Below are positions 26,780 to 40,301 of a DNA stretch of 64,000 nt, one piece after another. A program made the position numbers and the translations under genes. The notes beneath the pieces were generated by a model. That model saw nothing but the letters and a program-made list of their open reading frames with translations, had not been told where the DNA came from and searched no databases. The stretch is taken from contig NC_034013.1 in assembly GCF_000346465.2 (NCBI RefSeq), positions 14,018,486-14,082,485 on the forward strand, in the 5' to 3' direction. Each line of letters starts with the position of its first letter. Positions within the stretch are counted from its first letter, which is position 1. This DNA is from Prunus persica (Eukaryota; Streptophyta; Magnoliopsida; Rosales; Rosaceae).

Positions 26780-27150
26780 GTAAAACAAATACTCCCAACG
26801 TTTGAAGAGATCCCCAAGTTTGAATCCCTCGCCCCCATTGATCAAGAAAACAAGAAGAAAAGAAAAGAAAAAACCTCCCCCTTGTTAGCAGTCGTTTGGT
26901 TTGGAGGTCAATAGTACACATTTCTATTGTGACCTAAAAGTCATCCATAACAGAAGTGAAAGGTGGCAGCTGGGAGAAAAAGTTTGATACATTTATAAGA
27001 CTAACAAAAAGAGATTACATGTCCTTGGTGATGCGAATCCTGTGCTCCAGCAGCTATTTCAGGCAAAACTTATTGCACAGGCTGCGGCTGAATTGTAGCA
27101 TCAGTTCACTTCTACTCCCAGATGTTCCTCCCCAATTTGTAGTCGTCGAG

Positions 27151-30100
27151 TCACAGAAGGAAAGTTGATAATGACGGATGGTCAAATTTACAAGCTGGCC
27201 CAGAATTGCAAATGCCATAGCTACTGTATTGTGTGCAAATGTTCTCGCCCTGGATTTGAAACAAAATTTAGTACAAAATTTTGTGCGATCAATGACATGC
27301 AATAATGAAGCGTAATAAGTGATCAAACATAGGCTCCCATGGTTAGTCAAAATTCTTTATGTAGAAAGAGGTGTCCACAAATTTCAACACAAGTATTTCC
27401 CAAGATAAAATTTGTATTAGTAATGAACATTTTAGTGGCACACGCTAATTTATCCGAAGGAAGCTAAAAACTTGCACAATTTTGAAAATTCCAATTATTC
27501 CATCACTTAAAAATTGTGCAACAGGTACTTGTTAGATCATATTCCATAATTATGTAATTACTTTAAAAAGCACACTCCAAAGAAGTACGAACTCACTGGT
27601 CTCAAAGGGAGGCCCTTGTCACTCAGTGCACATAAGGGGGACACTGCAGTCTGATTTTTTGGATGGTGATATTTGCAATTAGATCTATGCTTGCAATCCC
27701 CTTTTCTTAAGAAGTAAATGCAAATAGGTTGCCCAGGTCGTTCTGGGAATTCTTCAACTTGCTTCTGCTGTGGATTTTGTTCATAGATGTTGGTTTCAGT
27801 CACGGCCTTGTTCATAACATATGGTGGAGGTGCAGGTATGCTTCTCTCTGGTAGATATTCTGGATCCTAAACATGACACAACCAAAACAAATTTGAAGGG
27901 GAAAGCATGCATGCGAAAATGTAGTAGTTCTATATATTCTACATATCCATGCACAAGAAAAAATTGTTTGGTGCAAATTGAACGGCATCACAGGATGTGA
28001 TTTGTAACATAATCAGGAAAAGTTTCATACTTTCCCCATCAGGACTCACCATAGCTTAACGACTCAAGAAGTAATAATACCCACAAACTAATAGGGACAC
28101 CCATTAAAAGGTTTGAATGGACAGATATATCAACAAATAAACAGATGACTACAACTGGCCACTATCACATTAAAAAGAGAGAGGGAGAAAAGGAAGGGGG
28201 GATTGGTATACCAAAGTGATAACACCCAACACTATAATGTGGGAGTGATGAATAAAAGTACCTGAGAACCATTCCATTCTGTATTTTGGGAAGGAATCCC
28301 TTGAGATGGCGGAATCATTGGCACACAAAGGGAATCCCACGCTGTTGCTGACGATGCACCTTGTACTGATGCAGGTCCACCATCAATGTATCCGGATGGG
28401 GGGCCAGATTCTCCTATAGCGGTAGGATCAGGGTGATTAAACGTGCAGTTAGTTCCAGACTTGCAGGAGCCATTTTTCACATAGTAAGGACATTCTTTCT
28501 CCCCCTGTAACATGTAAAAATAAATATTCAGGGAATAGACTGAGACATGATAATAGCTCCAAAAGACCAAGAAATTAAGCAAAAAGTAAAATAATAAATC
28601 TTAAACTTCGTTAATAGATATTTATACCGGACGAATTGGCAGGTCCATAAAGTTAAGTTTTTGAACAGGAGCCACAGAAGGTTCCCCTCTTCTGGGGTTG
28701 AAAGAAAAAGCATTTCCGGGTTTACATCCTCCTGATCTGAAGTAATTCTGTGACAAGCTCAAGTGTTATAACATTATGAAACTGTTACTAGTCCATCATG
28801 CATATTGCACAGATTTGAATATAAGATACAAAGGGAAAGAATTGTCATCGACATCTAAAAAAAGTTGTAATCACTAAAAAAGCCATAACTGATTGTCATG
28901 AAACAATATACCGTGTCGTGAAAACACATCCTATAATAATTTAACTCTAGTTACTATAAGTTGATCAAAGCAGACGACAAACCTTCCCAAACAATATGAA
29001 GAAATATGTTCAAGACCTAATGATTCTATACTTGTCTAAAATATAAAAGGTTTTAGCTTATTTATTCAATTATATATGCTAACCTACAAACTTTCAGATA
29101 ACCAAATGCTGAAACCCCATCATCAAAACATAAAAAACTGAGATACTACTTAATACAAAATATATGAAGGAAAACAAAACCTAGACATGAAGACCAAGCA
29201 ATTGCAGTAAAAACCATAACTTCAGATAGAAAGTTTCTGAGAATCATAACGATAATACCTGGCCTTAGAAACCTTCAATCAAAATGATAAATTTCAAAAC
29301 ACCAACAACATAAATTTTTCCTGCATTCATACAAGGCCAGAAACATTAATGTCTCCAACACTAAGGCTGACCCAAAGTCCACGTGTCTCTGGCACAACAA
29401 ATTTCCCCAAAAAGATGCATGTGAAAGGAAAAAAGCCAGTGTCAGGCTTTCAGCTACAACAAAAGTTAACAAGCTTTGAATCAATGCAAAAATATCTTCT
29501 AGGGCAAGATTATCTTTAGAAAATACGAAAGCGGTGCGTCCTTTCATTTCGAGTAAATTCTGCTGACAAAAATCATCATCACAGCATAATATACTCACCG
29601 ATGAATACATTATAACACATGCACACATACATATACCCTAATGACTAAACCAATAAACCTATAGAATCACATACATGGCTTTGCTGCCAGCAATTCTCAG
29701 CTCAATTAATGATAACCGAGGGCTGGGGCAAACATAAAAAGTCGCAATCTTTCAACCATAAACATACATATACAAATGCTGAAGGCGAAAGAAGAGAGAT
29801 ATACCTGATTGTTTTTCCTGTTTTTCCTTCTATGAGGGTGATTAAACTTGCAACTGGGCCCAAAATTACATGTCCCAGTCTTTAGATAAGACCAACAGTC
29901 TCCATCTTCAAACCTCACCGGGTAATGATGAATTCTGCTTCTTTCCTTATCCCTCTCTTCGCTCTGTGTCTCGTTTCTATTTCCATTTTCACGGTCAGGG
30001 TCACCGGGATTTTGGGGAAAGACGTCGTCGTTGCCAAGAATTGAGGGAATGTCGGAATTTGGGGGAAGGACGTCGTCGTTACCGGGATTTGGGGTAGTGT

Positions 30101-31605
30101 AGAGATTTGGATGTCGTCCTCCTGACCTGAAGGAATTCTGCGACAAGCTCAAGTGTTATGACATCACGAAACTGTTACTAGTCCACCATTCGCTTTGCAA
30201 ATATTCGAATAAAAGGTACAAAGGGAAAGAATTGTCATTGACATTGACATCTAAAAACATAATTGTAATAACTGTATAAAAAAGCAATAAGTGATTGTCA
30301 TGAAACACTATACAATTGTCGTGAAGACACATCCAATAATAAATTAACTAACTAGTTACTATAAGTTGATCAAAACAGCTGACTTACCTTCCCAAGCAAT
30401 ATGAACAAATATGTTCAAGACCTAATGATTCTAAAGTTGTCCAAAAGTTAAAACGTTTTAGCTTATTTATTCAATTATGCATGCTAACCAGATAACCAAC
30501 TCAGAAACCCCATCATCAAAACACAAAAAAGTGAGATACAACTTAATACCAAATATATGAAATAAAACAAAATCTAGACATGAAGATCAAACAATTGCAG
30601 TAAAAACCATAACTTAAGATAGAAAGTTTCTGAGAATCATAACGATAATAACAAACATACAGAGAGAAGAGCACCAAGAACAGCAATCATACAAGGCCAG
30701 GAAACATTAATGTCTCAAACACTAAGGCAGACCCAAGGTCCCCATTTCTCCGGGGGCACAACAAATTTCACCACAAAGATTTTTGTAAAGGAAAAAAAGC
30801 ATATAAAAGTGATACTAGTTAAGTTCCGACCCACCGATGAACAAATACACTAATGACTAAACCAATAAACCTATAGAATCACAGACATAGCTTTGCTGCC
30901 AGCAATTCTCAGCTCAAATAATGATAAACGAAGGCCGGGCCAAACATAAAAATTCTCAGTCTTTCAACCATAAACATACATTATACATATGCAAATGCCG
31001 AAGGCGAAAGAAGAGAGATATACCTGATTGTTTTTCGTTGTTATGCGAGGGTGATTAAACTTGCAATTGGGCCCAAACTTACAAGTCCCAGTCTTGAGAT
31101 AACACCGACAGTCTCGAGCTCCAGGCCTCACTGGGTAATGACGGCTTCTGCTTCTTTCCTCATCCCTCTCTTCGCTCTTCGTCTCGTTTAAGTTTCCATT
31201 TTCGTTTTCTTCGCCTTCCTCCTTTCCTCCTTTCAAAGACAATTTACGACTCGCATCAACGATGACAGGATCCAATTCAGCAGGGTCGAACACCATCTCA
31301 CGGAGGACGGCGGGCTTGAATTTCCGAAGCCCATCAAGGAAGGCGGGCTCGAGTGCCCGAATCTTATCGAGGAGGACATGGTTATCTTTCAGAATCTCTG
31401 CAAGGATGGTACGATCGCGATCAGAGAGTTCAGGATAGGGAACGACGTCGCTGTTACCGGAATTTTGGGGTGGAACGACGTCGTTGTTACTGGTATTTGG
31501 AGAGCTCTCTATTTGCCGTCCTGATCTCAAATACCTATAAATTACGTAAATCACAGACGCTGACACTGGGAGCAGGACACGTACAGCTGCAGCTGGCAAC
31601 ATCAC
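27151..31605 (-). CDS. ZF-b: CCCH zinc-finger protein with duplicated first finger module
   Basis: Six exons fit on the minus strand: 31024-31605, 29805-30137, 28628-28747, 28262-28504, 27597-27866 and 27151-27249, all phase 0, giving 548 residues. Residues 3-22 are hydrophobic ([20 protein letters not shown]) and followed by YRYLRSGR, like a membrane anchor. Exon 1 ends with an intact finger ([20 protein letters not shown]). Exon 2 is a chimera: it begins like the family's exon 3 (NSFRSGGR) and continues as an exon-1 copy ending in a second intact finger ([12 protein letters not shown]). The true finger 2 in the next exon ([16 protein letters not shown]) is broken. Fingers 3, 4 and 5 are intact. 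The normal exon 2 is reduced to a short scar near 29250-29275. A start at either of the first two ATGs is possible. Whether the long intron (30138-31023) is spliced as drawn is inferred. Confidence 0.62.
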
Positions 31606-33281
31606 TGGTGATTTTGTTACTGATCGTGTTTTTTTTTTTTGGGGGGGTGGGGAATTAATTAAATTATTATTATTAGTGATGGATGAAGGAAGCTGGATTG
31701 CTGGGTTTGCTGGTGACTTAGCAACTATGGTTGCTTGCTTGCACCCTGCATTTCCTCACTCATCTGATCACAACAAGGGCACTGAGTTTGAGCCAGCGTT
31801 CTGTTTTGATTGGTCAACTCAAAGTCATCTGCTTTTGTTGTTTTCTTTTGTTTTGGGTTTCAAAGCTGCTTTTGGAAAAGTGGATTCTCTCCCATGATAA
31901 TGAGTAATACCCTTGTTTGGTTTTCATCGTTTATCCTCGTACTGTTCTTGATTTTGTTTTGTTTTTCATAATTAAGCACCCATTCTCCCTAACTACTGTA
32001 ATCCCCTTCCTCGTAGTTTTCAGTGTGATTTCAATTCTAGCAAATTCACTCATGTAATTTGACATTCTCTGTAATTCAAGAACGCATCTAAATTTCAGTT
32101 TATTTTGTGACAGAATAAGTACGTATCACTTATATAAAAAAGTATTTTTGACGGTAGTTTGGCTTCATAAATCTGACAAGGTCAAAAACTTTTATTTATT
32201 TATTTATTGTTGTAATTTTACAAACTTATTTCAGTCTCCCTCTATTCTCTATGAATCAACTCGATCTCTCTTCATTCGTAGCAAAAGTAGTATTTAATAT
32301 TTTCCTCAGATGCCATACTTGGCAGTTTTGTGAAATGGCTGTGTGTTCTAATTGGTGAGAACAATATTCACTTATGTACTAGACGATAACCTATACATAA
32401 AACGTCTCCAAGTTCGATACATAACAGAAATGTTATGTGGTCAACACAACTACGTCTTTTGAGTGAGATCATCATCCACGTCTTCAAGTCTGAGATGTGT
32501 TATTGGGATAATAAAAATGTCAAAAATGCTCAAATTAAATTCAATTCATTTAATAAATTTGTCGTGTTGAAAGTTGTGTTAAACAAGTTACCTAGTTAAT
32601 AACATGTTTAACAAATTATAAGAATTGATATATTTGATTTCTTATCATAATTCAAAGAAAATTTTCTTTTCTTTCCTTTTCTAAAGTCTTGTAATAAATT
32701 AACTTGAATTGATAACATGCCTTCAGTTTATCTTCTCCCATATGTGTGGTAGCAACTAGTAATTTTTTTCTTTGGTCAATAAGTAGAGCAACTAGTAACT
32801 AACAAGCTAAAAAGTTATCTCACGTGTCATTGTTCCGGAAATAGTTATTCCCGTTGCATGAGAGTTTCTCTCCCTGTTGGCAGTCATTTATTGATTTAGT
32901 TTGGTTTGGAGGTAAATATCACACATTTCTATTGCGACTAAAAAGTTATCCATTACAGAAGTGGCCAATTGAAGATACTCGTGAAGAGACCATAACCATA
33001 GAATTCAGAGGATATTCCAAATTAAACTTGGATTTTCAGGTAACATGCATAAATACGAAATTATTTACATGCCCTGTTTCCATTAAGTTCTCACATCCGA
33101 AACTGAAAGGCCTGTGGCAGCTGGAAGAAAAAGTTACTACATAACAGAAAGAGATATGTGCTCTAAAAGCCATTTCATGCAAACTTATTTACACAGCCTG
33201 CGGCTGATAGTAGCATCAGTTCTAATTATACTCTCGGATGTTCCTGCCCCATTTGTAGTCGTCTGGTCACAGAAGGGATGA
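31606..33281. other. Upstream region of ZF-b and spacer to ZF-c
   Basis: 31606-31900 carries the upstream block shared by the array (GATGGATGAAGGAAGCTGG, CTCACTCATCTGATCA). The middle is AT-rich spacer with no gene. From about 32870 the common 3' flank of ZF-c begins (ATTACAGAAGTGGC, CCTGTTTCCATTAAGTTCTC). Confidence 0.55.
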
Positions 33282-36200
33282 TCATAATGACGGATGGTTA
33301 AATTTACAAGCTGGCCCAGAATTGCAAATGCCATACGCACTGTATTGTGTGCAGATGTTCTGACCCTGGGATTACAAATTTAGTACAAAATTTGTGTGAT
33401 CAATGACATGCAATAATGAAGCGTGATATGTGATCAAACATAGGCTCTCATGGTTAGTCAAGATTCTTTATGTAGGAAGAGAGATGTCCACAACTTTCAC
33501 TACAATGTTTTCCCAATGTCAAATTTGTATCAGTAATGAACATTTTTTTTTGCCACATTGCTAACTTATTAAAAGGAAGCTAAAAACTTTCACTATTTTG
33601 AGTTTTCCAATTATTATTCCATCACTTCAAAAATTTGTACAACAGGTACTTATTAGATCATATTATTCAATTTAAAAGCACAATTCAAAGAAAAGTGAAC
33701 TTACTGGTCTCAAAAGCAGGCCCTTGTCACATGAGGGGGGCACTGCAGTCTGATTTTTTGGATGGTGATATTTGCAATTAGATTTATGCTTGCAATCCCC
33801 TGATCTTGAGAAGTACAAGCAAACAGGTTGCCCAGGTCGCTCTGGGAATTCTTGAACTTGCTTCTGCTGTGGATATTGTTCATAGGTGTTGGTTTCAGTC
33901 ACTGAGTGGTTCATGACATATGGTGGAGGTGCAGGCATGCTTCTTTCTGTAGCCTAAACATGCCACAACCAAAAAAAAGAAAATGAAGGGAAAAGCATGC
34001 ATGCAAAAATGCAAAAGAGAACAGTAGTAGTTCTATTACTAACTTAATGAGAGAGAGAGGCCATATTACTAGTTTAATGAAAAGATCTTACTTGAAATCT
34101 TATCCCTTAAACAATGTTAATTGGTATATCAAAGTGATGACAGTTACTGACACCGAAGACTACCTGATAACCATTCCATTCTGTATTTTGCGAAGGAAAC
34201 TCTTGCGATGGCGGAATCATTATTGGCTCATAAAGTGGAGCATTGTTCAATGATATTGGTGCATACCATCGTGCTGCTGTTGCTGACGATGCACCTTGTA
34301 ATGATGCAAGTCCACCATTACCATTTCCAGATGGGGGGTCAGATTCTCCTGCAGGTGTAGGATCAGGGTGATTAAACCTGCACTTCGTTCCGTACATACA
34401 GGAGAGAGTTCGCATATAGCAGGAACAGTCTTTCTCCCCCTGTAACACATTAAAATTACTATTCACAGAACAGACTGAGACATGATAATAGCTCCAAAAG
34501 ACCAAGAAAATATGCAAAGATAAAATAATAAATCATAAATAGATATTCATTCCTCAAAATTTTGAAGATTAAACCTAGAATTTATACCGGACGAATTGGC
34601 AGGCCCATAAAGTTTTCTAGAATTGGAGCTACAGAAGCTTCCCCTCTTCTGGGGTTTAAAGCACAAGCATTTCCGGATTTACGTCCTCCTGACCTGAAGT
34701 AATTCTGCGAGAAGCTCAATTGTTATAACATCATGAAACTGTTACTAGTCCACCATGCACATTACACAAATCTGAATACAAGGTACAAAGGGAAAGAATT
34801 GTCATTGACATTGACATCTAAAAACATAATTGTAATAAGTGTATAAAAAACAGTAACTGTGATTATCATGAAACAGTACACAGTTGTCTTGAAAACACAT
34901 CCAATAATAAATTAACTGAGTGGTTACTATAACTTGATCAAAACAGATGACTCATTTCCCAAACAATATGTTCAAGACCTAATGATTCTATAGTTGTCTA
35001 TAAGTCAAGGTTTTAGCTTATTTATTCAATAATGCATGCTAACCAACGGACTTACAGATAACCAAACTCTGAAACCCACAAAAAAACTAAGATACTACGT
35101 AATACCAAATATATGAAGTAAAACAGAATCTAGATATGAAGATGAAACAATTGCAACCACAACTTCAGACGGTTTCTGAGAATCATAACGATAATAACCT
35201 TGAATTCTGTCTTGCCTGGCTTCTCTGCCAACCCTTCCCTTTCCTTCATCTTGTTCTTTGAAACCTTCAATTAACATGAGAAATTTCAAAACACCAACAA
35301 ACAGAAAGTGAGCACCATGAACAGAAATATTTCCTGCAATCATACAAGGCCAGAAACATTAATGTCTCAAACACTAAGGTCGACCAAAAGTCCCCATTTC
35401 TCTGGCACAACAAAGTTCACCACAAAAATGTATGTAAAAGAAAATCTAGATATGAAGATCAAACAATTGCAACCATAACTTCAGATAGTTTCTGAGAATC
35501 ATAACGATAATAACCTTGCATTCTGTCTTGCCTGGCTTCTCTGCCAACCCTTCCCTTTCCTTCATCTTGTTCTTTGAAACCTTCAATTAACATGAGAAAT
35601 TTCAAAACACCAACAAACAGAAAGTGAGCACCATGAACAGAAATATTTCCTGCAATCATACAAGGCCAGAAACATTAATGTCTGAAACACAAAGGTAGAC
35701 CAAAAGTCCCCATTTCTCTGGCACAACAAATTTCACCACAAAGATGTATGTAAAAGAGAATCTAGATATGAATATCAAACAATTGCAACCATAACTTCAG
35801 ATATTTTCTGAGAATCATAATGATTTTAACCTTGAATTCTGTCTTGCCTGGCTTCTCTGCCAACCCTTCCCTTTCCTTCATCTTGTTCTTTGAAACCTTC
35901 AATTAACATGAGAAATTTCAAAACACCAACAAACAGAAAGTGAGCACCAAGAACAGAAATATTTCCTGCAATCATACAAGGCCAGAAACATTAATGTCTG
36001 AAACACTAAGGTAGACCAAAAGTCCCCATTTCTCTGGCACAACAAATTTCACCACAAAGATGTATGTAAAAGAGACAAGCCAGTTTCAGGATTTCAGTTA
36101 CAACAAAAAGTAACAAGCATTGAATCAATGCAAAAATCTCTTCTATGGCAATTATTTAGCAAATATGAAAGTGGTGAGTCCCTTTATTTCGAGTCAATTC

Positions 36201-39200
36201 CGCTGGAAAAAGTCATCATCATCACAGCATAATATACTAACTGATCAATACATTATAATTTATAACATATGCACACATACATATACACTAACGACAAAAC
36301 CAATAAACATATAGAAAGTTATAAACACAGGCATGGTTTTTCTGCCAGCAATTCTCAGCCCAAATAATGATAACTGAGGCCAGGCAAACAAAAAAAGTCT
36401 CAATCTCTCAACCATAAACATACATATGCAAGTGCTGAAGGCAAAAGAAGAGAGATATACCTGATTGTTTTTGCTTCTATGAGTGAGGTTAAACTTGCAA
36501 TTGGACCCAAACTGATGAGTCCCAGTCTTTAGGTTATGCGAAGAGTCTCCAGCCCCAGGAGGCCTCACTGGATAATGATGTCTTCTGCTTCTTTCTTCAT
36601 CAAGCTTCTTCTGCACCTCACCACCATTCTCATTCTTATTTTCTCCTCCTCCTCCATCCCTCTCTTTGCTCTGTGTCTTGTATCTATTCTCGTTTCTGAT
36701 TTCAGTTTCTGGCCCACCACAACTAACCTCGACCTCTTCTTCACTTTCATCCTTTTCTTCCAAAGACAATTTACAAATCGCATCAATGATGGCAGGATCC
36801 CATTCAGCAGGGTCGGCCTGCATCTCATGGAGGACGGCGGGGTCGATTTTTTGAATATCACCAAAGAGGCCAGCGTCAAGTTTCCGAATAATACCAAGGA
36901 GGGCAGTCTTATGTCTCAGAATCTCCCTAAGGGTGGCAAGATCGCAGTCAGTGTCACCGTGATTTTGGGGAAGGATGTCGTCTTTACCTGGATTTTGGGG
37001 AAGGACGCCGTCATTACCGGGATTTGGGGAAACGTCGGAATTTGGGGAAAATGAGTCATTGTCACCGGGATTTTGGGGAGCGTAGCGATTTTGACGTTGT
37101 CCTCCTGACCTGAAGTAATTCTGCGACAAGCTCAAGGTTATAACATCCTGAAACTGTTACTAGTCCACCATCACTTTGCACAAATTTGAATACAAGGTAC
37201 AAAGGGAAAGAATTGTCATTGACATCAAAAAACATAATTGTAATAACTGTATAAAAAAGCAATAAGTGATTGTCATGAAACACCATACAGTTGTCGTGAA
37301 AACACATCCAATAATAAATTAACTAACTAGTTACTATAAGTTTATCAAAACAGATGACTTACCTTCCCAAACAATATGAACAAACATGTTCAAGACCTAA
37401 TGATTCTATAGTTGTCTAAAAGTTAAAAGGTTTTAGCTTATTTATTCAATTATGCATGCTAACCAGATAACCAACTCATAAACATCATCATCAAAACACA
37501 AAAAACTGAGACACTACTTAATACCAAATATATGAAGTAAACAAAATCTAGACATGAAGATCAAACAATTGCAGTTAAAACCATAACTTCAGATAGAAAG
37601 TTTCTGAGAATCATAACGATAGTAACCTTGCATTCTGTCTGGCCTGGCTTCTCTGCCAACCCTTCCCTTTCCTTCATCTTGTCCTTAGACACCTTTAATT
37701 AATATAATAAATTTCAAAACACCAACAAACAGAAAGTGAGCAGCATGAACAGAAATATTTCCTGCAATCATACAAGGCCAGAAACATTAATGTCTCAAAC
37801 ACTAAGGTAGACCAAAAATCCCCATTTCTCTGGCACAACAAGTTTCACCACAAAGATGTATGTAAATGAGACAAACCAGTTTCAGGCTTTCAGCTACAAC
37901 AAAAAGTAACAAGCATGGAATCAACACAAAATCTCTTCTATGGCAATACTTTTAGCAAATTTGAAAGTGGTGCGTTTCTTTATTTTGAGTCAATTCCGCT
38001 GAAAAAAGTCGTCATCATCACAGCATAATACATTAACTGATCAATACATTATAATTTATAATACATGTACACATACAATAACACTAACGACCAAACCAAT
38101 AAACCTATAGAAAGGCATGGTTTTTCTGCCAGAAATTTCTCAGCCCAAATAATGATAATTGAGGCCAGGCAAACATAAAAAGTCTTAATCTTTCAACCAT
38201 AAACATACATATGCAAGTGCTGAAGGCAAAAGACGAGATATATACCTGATTGTTTTTGCTTCCACGAGTGCGGTTAAACTTGCAATTGGACCCAAACTTA
38301 TGAGTCCCAGTCTTTAGATTATGCGAAGAGTCTCCAGCTCCAGGAGGCCTCACTGGGTAATGATGTCTTCTACTTCTTCCATCATCAACCTTCTTCTCCA
38401 CCTGACCACCATTCTCATTCTTATTTTCTACTCCTCCTCCTCCATCCCTCTCTTCACTCTGTCTCTTGTTTCCATTTTTGTTTCTGATTTCAGTTTCTGG
38501 CGTACTACAACTAACCTCGACCTCTTGTTCACCTTCCTCCTTTCCTTTCAAAGAAAATTTACAAATTGCATCAATGATGGCAGGATCCAATTCAGTAGGG
38601 TCGACCTGCAGGACCGAGTCGACTTTACCAGGATTTGGGGAAAGCACGTCGTCATTACCTGGATTTGGGGAAGCGTAGAGATTTGGATGCTGTCCTCCTG
38701 ACCTGAAGTAATTCTGCGACAAGCTCAAGTGTTATAACATCCTGAAACTGTTACTAGTCCACATTCACTTTTCATAGATTTGAATACAAGGTACAAAAGG
38801 AAAGAATTGTCATTGACATCTAAAAACATAATTGTAATAACTGTATAAAGAAGCAATAAGCGATTGTCATGAAACACTATACAATTGTCGAGAAGACACA
38901 TCCAATAATAAATTAACTAACTAGTTACTATAAATTGATCAAAACAGATGACTTACCTTCCCAAACAATATGAACAAATACGTTTAAGACGTAATGATAT
39001 TATAGTTGTCTAAAAGTTAAAAGGTTTTAGCTTATTTATTCAATTATGCATGCTAACCAGATAACCAACTCAGAAACCCCATTATCAAAACTGAGATACA
39101 ACTTCATACCAAATATATGAAGTAAAACAAAATCTAGACATGAAGATCAAACAATTGCAGTAAAAACCATACATACATAAGCAAATACTGAAGGAAAAAG

Positions 39201-39834
39201 AAGAGAGATATACCTGATTGTTTTTCCTGTTTTTCCTGTTTTTCCTGTTTTTCCTTCCTGTTTTTCCTTCTCCAGCTTCAGGCCTCACTGGATAATGCTG
39301 GCTTCTGCTTCTTTCTTCACCAATCTTCATCACCTCACCGCCATTGTCATTCTTATTTTCTCCTCCTCCTCCTCCATCCGTCTCTTCGCTCTGTGTCTTC
39401 TGGTTTCCATTTTCGTTTTCTTTTGCAGTTTGGCGCCCGCTACAAGTACTCCTCTCGGCCACTTCTTCATCTTCCTCCCTTAATTTCAAATACAATTTAC
39501 GAATCGCACCAATGATGACAGGATCCCATTCAGCCGGCTCGAGCTGCATCTCTTGGAGGACGGCGGAGTCGACTTTGCGAAGCTCGTCAAGGAGGGTCGG
39601 GTGGATTTTCCGAAGGCCATCAAGGAGGACAGGGTCGATTTTCCGAAGCTCATCAAGGACGTCTGGGTCGAATTTTCGAATCTTATCAAGCAGGGCGGGG
39701 CCGAGTTTCCGAATTTTATCAAGGAGGGCATCGAGTTTCCGAATCTCTTCAAGGATGGCAAGATCGAGATCAGAGAGTTCAGCATTTGGCGGAACGTCGG
39801 GATTTGGGAGGCCGATGGGAGCTGTCAACATCAC
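33282..39834 (-). CDS. ZF-c: large multi-module CCCH zinc-finger gene, partly degenerate
   Basis: Eleven phase-0 exons can be placed on the minus strand: 39214-39834, 38246-38713, 37627-37692, 36461-37120, 35831-35896, 35515-35580, 35199-35264, 34588-34704, 34164-34439, 33705-33953 and 33282-33365. If all are used the protein has 912 residues. Exon 1 has lost both the membrane anchor and finger 1: the finger is replaced by RKN repeats just before the donor. It keeps six or seven LLDKIRKLDP-type repeats. Two chimeric exons (38.2-38.7 and 36.5-37.1 kb) start NYFRSGGQ and end with finger-1 copies that are broken (GDSSHNLKTGTH...). Exon 2 occurs four times in all. Finger 2 is broken. Fingers 3, 4 and 5 at the C-terminal end are intact. 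It may be one gene, or two overlapping units, or may use only some of these exons. Confidence 0.5.
35129..36076 (-). repeat. Three 316-bp tandem repeats, each carrying exon 2
   Basis: Units of 316 bp begin near 35129, 35445 and 35761 (marker TCTAGATATGAA). Each contains a 66-bp exon with splice sites at 35199-35264, 35515-35580 and 35831-35896. The outer two end TEFK and the middle one TECK. Only the middle one could supply the first cysteine of finger 2. Confidence 0.85.
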
Positions 39835-40110
39835 TGCTGATCGTGTTTTTGATGAAGGAAGCTGGGTTGCTGGGTTTGCTTACACCCTGCAGTGCCAGTC
39901 ACATATCATCACTCATCTGATCACCACGGCATTGAATTCGAGTTTGATTCCCTTCCCTTTAGTTTTGGCTTGTGGAAATTGGGCCAGTGTTTTGATTGGT
40001 AAAATCAAAGTCATCTGCTTTTTCCTTTTCTTTTTTTGGGTATCAAAGCTGCTTTCGCTTTTGAACGTGAATTTTTCTTCGTCGCCAAGAAAAACTCACG
40101 ACAGAAAACA
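39835..40110 (-). promoter_or_regulatory. Upstream block of ZF-c
   Basis: Nearly identical to 47118-47400 ahead of ZF-d and related to the blocks ahead of ZF-a, b, e and f. It is probably the duplicated proximal promoter. Confidence 0.5.
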
Positions 40111-40301
40111 TTGTGGACTTGAACCTTCAACTTCAATCACAAACACCAACCTCCTTTATGTGTTATTTGTTTGAGTTGCTTAATTTCATTGACCTATTAC
40201 TAAAAAAAATTCAAACTCCATTTACCAAGCCCAAGTATGATATCCTTCTTAGTAAGTTTTTTATTTATTTTATATTTATTTATTTAAAATCACTAATACC
40301 T

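Noticed and set aside
35129..36076. CRISPR-like array of regular repeats
   Set aside because: Plant nuclear DNA with 316-bp units each containing an exon; not short repeats with unique spacers.
39344..40174. 276-codon plus-strand frame
   Set aside because: Shadow of ZF-c exon 1 and its upstream block. The repeat of 33 bp leaves other frames open. No start context or domain is seen.
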